DNA of 64,000 nucleotides. Origin: Endocalyx cinctus (Eukaryota; Ascomycota; Sordariomycetes; Amphisphaeriales; Apiosporaceae). The notes under the pieces are model-generated. The model worked only from the letters and a program-made list of their open reading frames with translations, was not told where the DNA came from and searched no databases. Below are positions 24,893 through 36,368 of this stretch, piece by piece; the first letter of the stretch is position 1; the number at the start of each line of letters is the position of its first letter. Location of the stretch: assembly GCA_001600455.1 (NCBI GenBank), contig BCKC01000001.1, positions 2,506,441 to 2,570,440 of the forward strand, read 5' to 3'. A program made the translations under genes and the position numbers.

Positions 24893-26599
24893 ATGACTAT
24901 GGGCGAAGGAGCCTCGTCGAACGATATTTCGCATGTCGAGGAGACCAATGAGAGGACTCCTCTTCTAACTGGCCCGAGCAAGAATGTCGTTTCGACCGAA
25001 CAACAAGTGCCTGACGTTAATGAGAGCGCCAACGACGATGGCCGCGACGATCAGGATGAACAAGTCGTTATCGTCGAAGAAATAAAAGGATTCAAGCTAT
25101 GGCTTATCCTTTGCATTGCTTGGATTGGCGTCTTCCTCGGTGCTATCGATTCAACTATAATAGCCACCCTATCCGCTCCCATCTCCAGCGAGTTTAAATC
25201 CCTGAGCCTCCTCTCCTGGCTCGCCACCGCCTACCTTATTTCCAACGCTGCTTGCCAACCCATCTCCGGACGGCTGACCGATATTTTCGGCCGAGGTCCG
25301 GGACTCGTCTTTAGCAACCTTTTCTTCGCCTTGGGTAATTTGATCTGCGCGTTGGCCCAGGATGCCAACGTCATGATTTTAGGCCGTGTCATTGCAGGCA
25401 TCGGAGGCGGTGGATTGATGTCCATCAGCACCTTTCTTGGCACCGATTTGGTCCCACTTCGGAAACGTGGCGTTATTCAGGGAATCGGTAATATTTGTTA
25501 CGGCTCCGGGGCTATGCTTGGCGGTGTCTTTGGTGGCCTTCTAAACGATCATAGCTCCTGGGGTTGGCGACTCGCCTTCCTCATCCAGGTGCCCCCGGTC
25601 CTTGTCTCGGCAGTTTTAGTAGCGTATCTCGTGAGGATTCCTCCCAAGGTATCTCAGAAGTCGTACCTGTCTCGCATTGATTTCACTGGCGCATTTTCGC
25701 TCATCGTCTTCCTGGTTCTCCTTCTTCTCGGCCTGAACGCCGGCGGAAACATTGTGCCTTGGCTCCACCCCCTTCCGCTGACAACTTTGCCGTTATCCCT
25801 TGTGGCCTTCGTAGCATTCATACTATGGGAGTCTCGCACTAAACAACCGGTCATCCCTGTGCGTCTTCTCATCGATCGAACCGTCTTCACAGCCTGCATG
25901 ACGAACCTCCTTTGCTGTATGGTGAACATGATGGCACTCTTCTATGCACCGCTGTATCTACAGTCGCGTGGTAACAGTGCTACTGAAGCCGGGTTGGTGA
26001 TCTTGTTCTCTCCTATTGGCATATCTATCTGTTCCGTTGGCAGCGGACTTATTATGAGGAAAACCGGTCGCTATCTTGCTCTCGGTATCTTGTCGGTAAC
26101 CTTGATGCTGGCATGCGTTATAATTCTCACGACCATGAACGAGAATTCTCCGAAGTGGCCCCTGATGGTGGCATTCTTCCTTCTCGGTTCCGGTCAGGGT
26201 GCCATGCTTACCGTCACCCTGCTTGCTTGTCTTGCTGCCGTGGAACATTCGCATCAGGCCACCGTTACTTCTGCCACCTATGCCTTCAGATCCGTTGGCG
26301 GTACCGTCGGTATCACGATTGCGTCTGCTATTTACCAGAACGTTCTCAAGGCTCGACTGTGGGACAGATTTGGAGACTTCCCCGGGGCAGAGGATGAGAT
26401 TCATAGAATCAGAGATGATCTCGACGAGCTAAACCATTTACCCGAAGGCTGGTACGACGGCGTTATTGCTTCATACATGGACGCGTTCCGTAGTGTCTGG
26501 TTTACTATGCTGGGATTGGTACTGTTAGGTCTTATCAGCGTCTCACTGATGAAGCAACACAAGCTCCATTCAACTATATCACGGAGCGAGAGACAATAA
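24893..26599 (+). CDS. MFS transporter, vacuolar basic amino acid (VBA/Fnx) type
   Basis: A single exon of 568 residues. A polar N-terminus of about 65 residues is followed by many hydrophobic segments consistent with the 14-TM DHA2 layout. The first membrane segment carries the LGAIDSTIIATLSAPI signature and the TM2-TM3 loop has GRLTDIFGRGPGL, the MFS motif A. Motif C-like GSGAMLGGVFGG follows around TM5. The overall pattern is that of fungal Vba/Fnx proteins, which move basic amino acids into the vacuole. The N-terminus contains ERTPLL (residues 20-25), an acidic dileucine signal of the [D/E]xxxL[L/I] type that can direct proteins to the vacuole by AP-3. This supports a vacuolar location. 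Substrate assignment rests on family resemblance; a drug or siderophore exporter is a less likely alternative. Confidence 0.85.
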   Translation: MTMGEGASSNDISHVEETNERTPLLTGPSKNVVSTEQQVPDVNESANDDGRDDQDEQVVIVEEIKGFKLWLILCIAWIGVFLGAIDSTIIATLSAPISSEFKSLSLLSWLATAYLISNAACQPISGRLTDIFGRGPGLVFSNLFFALGNLICALAQDANVMILGRVIAGIGGGGLMSISTFLGTDLVPLRKRGVIQGIGNICYGSGAMLGGVFGGLLNDHSSWGWRLAFLIQVPPVLVSAVLVAYLVRIPPKVSQKSYLSRIDFTGAFSLIVFLVLLLLGLNAGGNIVPWLHPLPLTTLPLSLVAFVAFILWESRTKQPVIPVRLLIDRTVFTACMTNLLCCMVNMMALFYAPLYLQSRGNSATEAGLVILFSPIGISICSVGSGLIMRKTGRYLALGILSVTLMLACVIILTTMNENSPKWPLMVAFFLLGSGQGAMLTVTLLACLAAVEHSHQATVTSATYAFRSVGGTVGITIASAIYQNVLKARLWDRFGDFPGAEDEIHRIRDDLDELNHLPEGWYDGVIASYMDAFRSVWFTMLGLVLLGLISVSLMKQHKLHSTISRSERQ

Positions 26600-27478
26600 G
26601 AACTTAAACTGCTTCGCCGAGTCAATTTGCAAGATATATTCAGTTTGTATAACATGTATTGGATACGCAAAGAAGAGTTTGTTCTGCATGGTATAGCCCA
26701 TCTTAGGATTTCATATCGATAATCAATCGAAACGTCAGATAATATGAACCCTAATAACTTACCAACATCATTCCAACCGTGTCTATCTGTCCAATCGCAC
26801 CTGGGGATATTCTCTGGTATATAAGCGTCTGGGGGGTGGGGGGGAGGGTCACGAAGTCTTTCTGGGAAGAAATGGAGCTGAACTTACCTGGTATGTTCTA
26901 TGAAATTAAACTTACATTAAATACTTAATACTGGTGGTTCATATGCACTCCGGTATATGGACCAACCTAATCCTAATTTACGAAAGAAAGCACTTTTACT
27001 CACACTTCAATGATATAATATTTCAGCCCTCCTGAGACTTGCTTCTTTTTTATTTCACTCGTGCCATTGATCTGCAACTAAAGACCGTCATAACAACAAT
27101 GACGTATGAATTTTTGGTGTCAGCGAAGATAAAGAGAACAATAAGCTGGATATTCTTTCACTGCCAGAACAATGACCGGCGTAAGACAAAGAGCATCCTC
27201 GAAGTTTAAAAACTGTCAATCTCTCGATTCATCTGTTTCTAAACAAGACCAGAGTTCATCATCTACTTCGACCTTGGCTCTCAGTATAAGAGCGCCTTCT
27301 CTTTTTCGTTTTTTTTTTTTTTTCTTTTTCGCTTCTTGTCATTCATTAATTCGACAGGATCGAAATTTGATTTTATAAATATATTTTTCCCATTTTGGCC
27401 ATATATTGTTGCTCTTTTTTTGTTCTGTATACTTTGAAGCAAAAAAAAAAACTCGTGCAAACACCACAGCAAAATACA
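26600..27478. other. intergenic region
   Basis: Nearly 0.9 kb. A GGGGGTGGGGGGGAGGG patch occurs near 26831-26848 and a T-run near 27308-27321. The last 200 bp, with TATAAG at about 27286 and a pyrimidine-rich leader, looks like the promoter of the next gene. No gene seen. Confidence 0.55.
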
Positions 27479-28324
27479 ATGGCCAAAAATAGACAGTTTC
27501 CTCCCCCTAGAGTGACTACGTACCAAACCCAGTACGCTGGGTCCAAGAGACCACACACAAATGACTCGAGACAGCCCCAACAGCCCCTTTACAGCACATC
27601 AGTCCTCCCGGGGCAGAATGGATATGTTCTCCACAATAATGGCGGAAACAACCCAAATTATCAACAAAATCAACAGGGACGCGCGGGTATCAACCCGAAC
27701 TACAAGGGCCGGCCCGAAAACTACGACCCCAACAAGGGTAACTACCAAAACCAGCAAGGAGCGAACAATGCGGCATTGGGACGGTCCGGAAACGGACCCC
27801 ACCCGAAGCATCAAGCCAACCTCAAGCGGATGCACGCTCAGCTGTTTCAGGACGCCGCCACGGCCGGAAAGCCGTTCCAGGCTCGCGCCGTGAACCCGCC
27901 CCCCGGAAAGCGCCGGAACAACTCGGCCCAGTCGATCCACCACGAGGCTATCGACGAGCGGCTGAGCAATATCCGCCGCGACTTCGAGGGCGACGTGTAC
28001 ATGTGCGACTGCGGGCAGCCGGCCGTGGCCATGTGCCACAACCGGCTGTACCGCGACTACGTCGACCTGTACGACTGCTACTGGAACCTGCAGGAGGAGG
28101 TCGGCGACTTTTGGGAGAGCATGGCCGACCAGGACACGACCCAGACCAAGTTGGTGTCCTCCCACATGTCCAGGTGGCTCAAGGAGTACCCCGCCGGCGA
28201 GATCTCCAAGCTGTTCGTCAACACCAGACCCGTCGGCGGCGCGTCGGCCCAGGAGAAGAACGTTCAGTTCGACCTTCCTTTTAGCGATTATTACGATACG
28301 GATACGGAAATGTCCATTAGTTAA
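27479..28324 (+). CDS. Unknown Asn/Gln-rich protein with a short cysteine motif
   Basis: Single exon. The ATG at 27479 gives 281 residues; the frame is open 28 codons further upstream, but that stretch is low-complexity leader. Residues 1 to about 110 are disordered and rich in Asn, Gln, Gly, Pro and Tyr (NPNYQQNQQG, GNYQNQQG). After that the composition turns normal and is likely folded: QANLKRMHAQLFQDAA, then YMCDCGQPAVAMC around residues 176-188, and a helical stretch RLYRDYVDLYDCYWNLQEEV. The C-terminus is acidic. I recognise no family. The GC-rich codon use of the second half supports a real gene. The CxC-x7-C motif could bind a metal, but that is only a guess. Confidence 0.75.
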   Translation: MAKNRQFPPPRVTTYQTQYAGSKRPHTNDSRQPQQPLYSTSVLPGQNGYVLHNNGGNNPNYQQNQQGRAGINPNYKGRPENYDPNKGNYQNQQGANNAALGRSGNGPHPKHQANLKRMHAQLFQDAATAGKPFQARAVNPPPGKRRNNSAQSIHHEAIDERLSNIRRDFEGDVYMCDCGQPAVAMCHNRLYRDYVDLYDCYWNLQEEVGDFWESMADQDTTQTKLVSSHMSRWLKEYPAGEISKLFVNTRPVGGASAQEKNVQFDLPFSDYYDTDTEMSIS

Positions 28325-29444
28325 GAGGAAATGCTAAATAAAGATAGGTGAGTAATTACAGAGTAAATCGAATTATTTAAGTAAGTTACGGATAATAAAA
28401 GGTTTTTTCGTTTTTGTTTTTGTACCTTGTTTCTTGTTTCTCGCAATTATAGCAACATTCTATGAACTCTCTGCTAGAAGTTTATGGGCTTGTTATCCGC
28501 CCTCTTTAGTTACATCGAAACCAATTATATCTAAATTTTGAATTACTTCGTGCTGAATATACAATGCGAGATACGATACTTTCTGACTTGATACAATTGA
28601 TAATTACTTCTCCATATCTCTACCACCCCTGTAGGGTTTCATACATAATAGTGTTGTAGAATACCTTGCAACGGCTCTGCCGGTGTGATCTCTTTAATCT
28701 CAATATAAGCACTATTGATACACGCTGACACATCGGCTTTCGTTTCCACCAATCAAAACTCGAAGGATCGTGCGGTGCGTCGGGGTGGATCTAGGTATTA
28801 ATATCTCTAGATGATGCTTGATGATTGGCCTTGCTTGGAATATCTACACCGGGTACTTAGTAAGGGACTTATTTACCCTTGATCAATCATGCCATTCTGT
28901 TTTGAGTATAGCCCTGTAGATACTGGCTGACTGAGGTGAATAGTGTATACAATCTCGAAGTTGATACCTGACACGACGTCTATCTCTTTATATTTTGTAA
29001 AACTGTCACTACCCTCAAGTTCATATTTTAAGGTGGCGGGCACGGAATTATCTTTATTTTTTTTGTAGTAACTTGAGAGGCTAGACACTTTAACATGCAT
29101 ATTTCTTTCCACTGTGAACTTGGAGTAGGATGGAGAGGGGAAGGTTAGGATAGGTATTACGATTTTGGCCCCCAATACCTCATTGGTATACTAAAACCCC
29201 ATGTCTATTTTGGGGGCCAGATGCGGCTGGAGGAGATGGTAAATTGTCTCATCTCAACGGATATTCTTTAAATATACGTCTTGGTTAATGCCAAGTTCTT
29301 CCTGTAAATACTTTCTAAACATTCTAACCTTTATATTCGTTGTGGGAGAGTTTGCAAATGTGCAATTCTTCAAGTGAGTAAGAAGAATACGCCATTGCTT
29401 AGGTTGGTTGGTGAATCAAGCCTGGCCAAGCCAACAAACTGCAC
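28325..29444. other. intergenic region with an inverted repeat
   Basis: 1.1 kb with no supportable gene. A perfect 10-bp inverted repeat is present: TGGCCCCCAA at 29166-29175 and TTGGGGGCCA at 29210-29219. A 100-codon minus-strand frame (28873-29175) opens only from a TTG and is not called. Confidence 0.55.
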
Positions 29445-32400
29445 ATGAGTCTACGCCACCGAGACGCCTTCGGGCGAGTCTCGAAGGTGGACCGTACCGG
29501 GGCGACACACGATCGCTTCCTAAGGCCATCCGACGGGAGATTGGTTCCCCTACGGGTCCAAGGAACAGATGGAGCATACGGTTACGGTGGTTCAATCCGC
29601 ACCGACGGCGAAGGAGATGAGAGGACTTGGCAACGAAACGGCTCTTTACAATCGAAAATTTCATCTATATTTCACCTCATCCACTGGACTTACTCTTCCG
29701 TGCTTGTGGAAGGGTCTGAGGACCGCCAATACGATCCGGCGTCTGTCTTCATACTAGCCGCAAAATGGATTCCATCTTGCCTTATGCTCGTGCTTCTCGT
29801 GAGTTTCATCCCGTTGGAGTGGATTTTCAATCCAGCAGAATCTCTCGTTTCCTGATACGACTCCCTTGGAGTGGACATATTGTTGCTGACGTATTTTTCA
29901 ATATAGCTCTTAATACCTCAAGATCTCGAAGGTGCCTTGCGAAATGGTGGTTTTTACGACCGAGTCCAATACGTGGACTGGCGATACCCAAAAGTATCCC
30001 GAAACCGCGGCGAGGGTCAGCTACAAGAGACCGCCGCGGAGGACCAAGATGCCGGGGAGAACCATCCTCTACTGAACGGCCCCGAAGAAAATTCAAGCGC
30101 CATGTTTCCAAGCAGCATCAGTTACGAGGAGATGATGATGGACAAGGAATTCGACGACCTCCCGGCGCGCCACTTTCGACCGAGATACCTGTGCTTCCTC
30201 CGCGACAACTCGCAGGGAGGGCCGCCGTACGAGACCTGGAAGGTGACCGACTGGCTGAAGCGACACCGCGATCACGCGAGCACCGATTTCGTGTTCCTCT
30301 CGTACACGCGCATGCAGTTTCTGATCACTCCCGAGCAGTTGTTCAGGGGTCAGCCCAAACCCGACGAAGCCACCTTGGCGGCGTACGCCCCGCTCGCGGA
30401 GTACGACCGCGCGACCCTGATAGGATACGGGGTGGAGGCCGCGCGCGCGGCGGGCAAGCGGGCCTTCTGGCTCGATTTCGAATGCATAAGGGACGCCGAC
30501 GAGGTCGCACGCGCGCACAGCCAGAGCAACGACGTGTACAGTATCTGCGACATCGTTCGCGCCGCGCATTCGCTCGTCGTGCTCGTGGGGCCCCCTCCTA
30601 CCAGCAGATTTCCGTGGTTAGCGAACCAGCAGCCGCAGCCGGCCTACAGCCCCGACGCGATGGACCGGTGGCTGAGAGAATGGGGCGAGCGCCTGTGGAC
30701 CCTGCCCGAGATTCTCCTGTGCTCGGGTGACCACCTGGTGAAGCTGTACGCGATAGGCGGACCGATGCCGCCGGAGACGATAGCGAAGAGGAACCTGGCG
30801 GCGCGCTCCTTGTGGCCGGACGCGAAGCTGGTCCGGCAGCTGGTCGACCATTACGAGTCGTCCATCATACTGACGCCGCTGGAGCTCGTCAGCATCGCGC
30901 TCGAGTGCTTCTCGTGGCGGCAGACGGAGCAGTTCAACAACGGGGACGCCTCGTACGCGCTCATGGGCCTGCTGAGGAGGCGGCCGGCCGTCGACAAGAC
31001 CGATTCCGGCTTCGAGGCCTTCGCCAGGCTGTCCCTCGCCAACGACAGCAACAAGCTCCTCGAGCGGCTCATCTGCATGCAGCCGACCCATCGCGACGCG
31101 CCCTGGCACCAGATCAAGGACGGCTGGGGCGCCCGCCTCTGGGATATCGAGCCCCGGTGCCAGGTCGCCGGCATCGTCGACGACCAGACCGTCACGCTCG
31201 ACGGGGCGTACGGCGCCACCATCCAGTGGGACGCGATGGAACCGGTCGCTTTCTTCAAGCGGCCCACGCTCACGCGCCTGCTCGGAAAGATCCTCCTGCG
31301 CGGTGTGCCCGTTTACCTGATTTTCGGGCTGGCCTTTACCATTCTAGGCGGCCTGTTCATGAACAACAAGGTCATTTCCGTAGGAAACTCCGATAGCGTT
31401 AATAGCGATTTCGACAATCAAAAAAGGCAGACGACCGCCGGATCGCAAGCCTCGTCAGGCATAGGTCTGGCATTCTTGATCCCGGGCATAATCTTCTTGG
31501 TCCCGGCTACGATCATCGCGCTGCTGGCGCCGGCGATGCTGCTCGACATCTACCGCGGGAAGTTCTGGTCCACGCAGGCGCACTTCATAGGCATGCAGGG
31601 CGTTCCCCGAGATATCGGCGAGATAGAGCGTCTTCTGTTCGGATTTAACCACGGCCGGCTACGGTGGAGCGTGGCCGGAAGCACGTTGTCGCGCCACGGC
31701 TTGTCTGACGACGGGGAACGTCTCGGCCTCGCCCCAATTCCCGACCCCTCATCCGTCGACGTCGACAACCGCTCGAACTCTCCCCACTCCTCCTCTCCTC
31801 CGGAAAAGAATACGGAAGGGAAGAAGAGCAAGGAAACCCTGTTCACCCTGATCGATACGTACGCCATGACGGCGACGGCGTTTTACGCTACGAGGCCGCC
31901 GACCGCCGTCATGGTCTGCGGGCAAGAGGGCGGTATGCAACGGGCCGTGCTATGCTCTTACGACTGGCAGAACGGCGCTTTCGTTCGCGAGGCCGTGATA
32001 CGGTTGAAAACCTCCGTGTTAGATCGGATATACCGGGTCGACCGCTTCCGTTTGGCGCTCAGGCGGAAGGAAGAGAAGGGGGACGTTTCGGTAGATTCAA
32101 AGGACGAGATCGACCGTTCCGCGTACGACTCGTACGATATCACGGGGACGGCCGCGGCCGCCGAATCGTATCCTTCAGCCGCTAGCCGGGCTCATCTTGC
32201 CGAGCCTAATAAAGCGAATAATACCGGCCGAAGAAAATTTTGGAAGAGGTGGAAGCTAGATCTTGCCCTCCTCCCATTCATGTGGGTAAGTTGCATTCTC
32301 CCTAGCTTATCCTGTGTCTCAAAACTCCTTCACCCCGAAAATCCTATGACTCCATACAGGATATACCTAACTTAATAATATATCAGTTTGTTTACGGATT

Positions 32401-34012
32401 GACGAGTTTCGGCCCTACAACTGGATACTCACACGAAACTTATACGGCTGTCGCAGTATATGGGGCCGGCATACTCTTCGCCCAGCCGCTGAATTATTTA
32501 TTATTCCAGCATTTTCACCTTGGCCGCGTTCTTGGCGTAGCAGCTCTCATTCAAGGTAAGTTGTGACAGGGACTCGTTCTTCTTCCGTGTTTGGCTATAG
32601 GAATTAAAGACTAAGATAAGTTCAATACAGCCGTACTTGTCATCGCTATCGTATTTGTCTCTGACGGCGGTGGTTATGTTGCTATTTCGGTCATCTTTGG
32701 ACTAACCACAGGCGTTATCCAATCGGGGTTCCTATATTTAACCGCTTTATGGTACCCAGATGCCTGGGGGCGGGCGGTCAGAGTCATCATCTGGATATCA
32801 GGTAGCTACTTCTCCACAGGCTTGTTTTCTGAAGTAAATACAGCTTTTCAACCGAGTGTTTACTCTGCTGTTCAAAACCCGACTGCGTTATCGTGGGGGG
32901 TCTTTGTTATCCTTTTATCTGGTTACGGATTCTACCTCGGTACCCCAGAGCAGGCTCGTTGGTTATTCGAGATGCAACTATCTTGGGAGTCACTGGATCC
33001 GCGACGGCAAAGCACCGTGAAGAAAGCCCAGGTAAGTCTCATGTGCCTGTGAAAGAGTAGGGCGTCTATATCAAAGAAGGCTAATCCGTTGCGCAGCTTT
33101 CTTCCCTGCTCAAGAAGCCATACACTTATCTCTTCATTCTCTCTTTTTTCGTTGCATCGATTCTTGAGCAAATACAATTTTACGAGAAGCTTGGCGGGTC
33201 TTATAAGACATTACCTGGAATTCCATTAATATTTATCTTTCCTACGCTCGTCGCTCTTTTCATGGCTGCTCTCTTCCATCGTTTCCCAGCTACCCAAAGT
33301 AAGCCTAAGCCTTCTCTCGGCTTTTAAAACATAATATTAATAAAACGGAATAGTGCTCATCATTATCATTACACTCACCCTTTCTTTCAGTGGGAAATTG
33401 AGTTCGATCCTAGAAGGACGTTCTAGTACTCGTCGGGATATCAGCGGTATTCTTTTTCTGGCGAACTTCGATCTGTACGCAAATGGTTGTAAGTGAAAGA
33501 GTCTGCTATGGGCCACCTACTTTACCGAAATCCTCTAACGAAGACACATAGTGATTTGGTCACTCCTGCTGGTTAATATGATAAAGCCATCAGAGGTCTT
33601 GGGTACTTTGTGTCTAGCATTCTTCGGATCGGGTTTGGGATCTGTCGTCGTCGCGGCGTATTATGCTCGTAACTACGATAAACAAGGCGAAGGTTTCAAT
33701 TTGAAGGTAAATATGGCTCTATTGTCGACTTTTTACGCACTATCCGTTCTTCTACTACTATCTTGGGGCGTTCACCGCTGGTGGGCGGGTAGACGGACTC
33801 ATGCGGTGAAATCCGACAATGCTGTGCCTATGCAAACGTATCGGCAACAGCAACATCATATGGACTCAACTTCCCCAGTTCAATACGATACACATCTGCA
33901 ATCACCCAGTGTGCAGTACCCAATGCAGAGCTATGCTACTAACCATGGATATGCCGCAGTCCAGAATTCTGGGCCGTCGGAGGGATACAGTACCTATTAT
34001 GAAAGGTATTGA
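29445..34012 (+). CDS. Membrane HET-like protein fused to an MFS-type transporter
   Basis: Seven exons are proposed: 29445-29798, 29907-32285, 32387-32555, 32631-33031, 33097-33298, 33354-33488 and 33552-34012, encoding 1366 residues. Part one has a TM at about residues 94-122. A HET-like region follows: FVFLSYTRMQF (about 246), FWLDFECI (306), YSICDIVRAAHSLVVLVG (about 328-345) and RLWTLPEIL (380-388). These correspond to the conserved WxSYxW, WIDxLCI, IYxxA and WTLQE positions of HET domains. Two further TMs lie near 584-603 and 637-664. Part two (from about 900) has about 12 hydrophobic segments arranged like an anion:cation-symporter MFS protein, including FLYLTALWYPDAWGRAV and a late GSGLGSVVVAAYYARN. 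Its first TM straddles intron 2, and no in-frame ATG begins part two, which argues for one polypeptide. An ENHPLL dileucine-type signal is at 169-174. Exon 6 is the least certain piece. Confidence 0.7.
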
Positions 34013-34641
34013 TTTGGGTGAAGAATTGAGGAGAACATTTGGTTACTTGTACATTAAGATAAATTAGCGTAGGGAATAATTTTCAACCAGCTGTGTCCTT
34101 TAAACTGGTTTTTTTTTTTTTTTTTTTCGGTCTCAAGGTCAGATCAGGAGTTAAATCCGAATGAAGACTTGTTTGTAACTTGACTCCTTAATTTAATAAT
34201 CACAATAAATATTCCATTTGATTTCATATAGGTCGAACAAGTGAAAAGGTGCCATTGGATTCCTAGGATCTGCTTCAGAGAACCAACCTCTTTCAGGAGC
34301 AAATGGCTGTACTGCTGAAAATGAGATATCGAATTCTGTCGGAGCTGGATTCGTTTGGTGGAAGTTGTAGACATAAATTATTTATGGACAGCGATTAGAA
34401 AACAATACTGCTTATTTTTTTTACTAATCAAAACTTCACCATCTTTCGATTTATTCTGCAGTGCGGCGTAGCGCGGGTCTTCTAGTCTTCAGAGAACCTC
34501 TCACTTCTCTTTTCGGCGCCCTCCGACAAAAGCAGGTAATCAAAGAGCGTTTTAGTAGCCGCTATTCTTCAGTTTTAACATATTCCATAATTTACTCATT
34601 TAATAACCGAAGACCATATTTATATATATATATATATCAAT
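34013..34641. other. intergenic region
   Basis: About 0.6 kb between two genes on the same strand. It contains a T-run near 34111-34127 and a TA tract at 34620-34637 directly before the permease start codon. No gene seen. Confidence 0.6.
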
Positions 34642-35949
34642 ATGACTTCAAAAGGTGGTTTCGTTGAAGGTGCCCAGGATGCGGTGAAACATTTGGGGAG
34701 TAGCATGACGGGCAAACGAATTGCGCCTAAAATTCTTATCATTACGATGGTAAGCTTTCACTCATCTTAGAGCATTGTTTCATTGCTCTGACATCGCCTG
34801 CCGTTGCTTTGTTAGTTTAGACGAGAAGCGGAAAGCTGGCTTTCGGATGAGAGTGCTATTAAATTCGACCATACAATCTCCGTGCCGGGTCTTTCGCATG
34901 GGTATGAAAAGGTTCACTTCACCGCCGACGAAGAGGTCGGGCTCATGGTGACCGGGATGGCGCGTAATGATTTTCCCAAGAAAATAAAAGATCCCGTAGA
35001 CGCATATTCCAAAAGCTAACACTTTTTTTTCTTTCTTTCTCCTTTTGGCAAAAAAAAAAAAGTAATTAATGCGGCTCTTTCCCTTTCGGCATTCACCTCT
35101 TCGCCGCTCTTTGATCTCTCCAAGACGTATTTCATCATCTCCGGCATCGCCGGCGCCAATCCCAAAGTGGCCACGATCGGGTCGGTGGCGCTCGCGAAAT
35201 TCGCCGTCCAGGTCGACATGCAGCTGGAATTCGACGCGAGGGAGATCCCTTCGACGTGGACTACCGGCTACGTGCCTTTCGGGGCGCCTTCGCACGACCT
35301 GTTCCCGAAAAATATCATGGGGTCCGAGGTCTTCGAGCTGAACGGCAACCTGCGACAGCGGGCCCTCGCTTTCGCGCGGACGGCGACCCTGGTCGACTCG
35401 CCGGCGGCGGCGGAGAATCGAGCCCTCTACGCGGGATCTTTGAATGGCGTCTACGACGCGGCGGCTGCTTCGGTACCGCAGGTGATCGAAGGAGACGTCC
35501 TCGCCAGTAATATGTTCTTTCACGGTCGTCGCTTGTGCGAAGGGTTCGAAAAAGTAGCTCGATTATACTCGTCTGGAAAGGCCGACTACTGCATGACGGC
35601 GATGGAAGATACCGCGACGTTGGCGGCCCTCCTCAGGGCAGCCATGCAGGGTCGGGTGGATTTCTCCCGTATTCTCATCATGCGTGCCGGTTCGAACTTT
35701 GACCGGAACCATGATCAGGATCATATCTTCGAGCTGCCTTTCATCTTCAACCATGGAGGATTCGCACCCTCTCTTCGAAATTTGTATCTTTCCGGCCTTA
35801 AGGTTATCGAAGGAATTCTGGAAGAGTGGTCTACGGCATTTGAAAAGGGCATAAAGCCAGAAAACTATATTGGAGATATTTTCGGTTCCCTCGGCGGAAC
35901 ACCGGATTTTGGACCTAATATCGAGGCATCTATTCAGGGAGCTAGTTAA
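34642..35949 (+). CDS. Purine nucleoside permease (NUP family)
   Basis: Three exons, 34642-34749, 34816-34963 and 35063-35949, encode 380 residues. The family pattern is clear: KRIAPKILIITMFRREAESW near the start, TADEEVGLMVTG, then INAALSLSAFTSSPLFDLSK, YFIISGIAGANPKVATIGSV and, near the C-terminus, IGDIFGSLGGTPDFGPNIE. Fungal members such as Candida NUP move purine nucleosides across the plasma membrane, although the family fold resembles nucleoside phosphorylases. No signal peptide is visible at this start. Intron 1 (66 nt) ends GTTAG. Intron 2 (99 nt) has the branch GCTAAC, a long T/C tract and then, unusually, 12 A residues immediately before its AG. The placement is fixed by family alignment (TG-x3-INAA). 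It lies 0.6 kb past the HET-MFS gene on the same strand. Confidence 0.9.
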
Positions 35950-36368
35950 TGGCAAATTGTGCAGGATAGAATTGATAGAACGTATCAAATGTTTACTATT
36001 TCCCCTTGAAAGTATGAAAATAACTGCTTATTAGTGTGCTTGAAATAGTTGGTTTAATAGGGGCTTCAAGTAGCGAGTGAACTAAACTCAGCCGCTACAT
36101 AGCCACTATAGCTGTCAGTAATCAGCTCAACATAATTAATCTAACCGACGCCAAGAGTTATAGGCTGCCATAAACTAGGCGAACACATACTCAATCAGAT
36201 TTCGATGGTAGAGACGAGAAAAAAGAAGTATGAAGAAGTGAGAAAGAGAAATATATAATTATAGAATACACGAAAGACCCTTCCTTCTAAGGTTATTTAA
36301 TTTGTTGCTGCTATAATCACATCTATCGAATTTCACATTACTCATTTATTTATTTATTTCATCCAAAG
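35950..36368. other. intergenic region
   Basis: About 0.4 kb, AT-rich, ending in TTTATTTATTTATTT just before the F-box gene. Nothing else seen. Confidence 0.6.

Noticed and set aside
28873..29175. 100-codon minus-strand frame with plausible composition
   Set aside because: It starts at TTG, has no family match and begins inside an inverted repeat; the longest ATG form is only about 75 codons.
32286..32375. Alternative stop of the HET-like gene by reading through intron 2
   Set aside because: A strong GTAAGT donor and ACCTAAC...TATCAG acceptor are present, and the spliced frame continues a membrane helix; kept only as the refuting alternative for the fusion.
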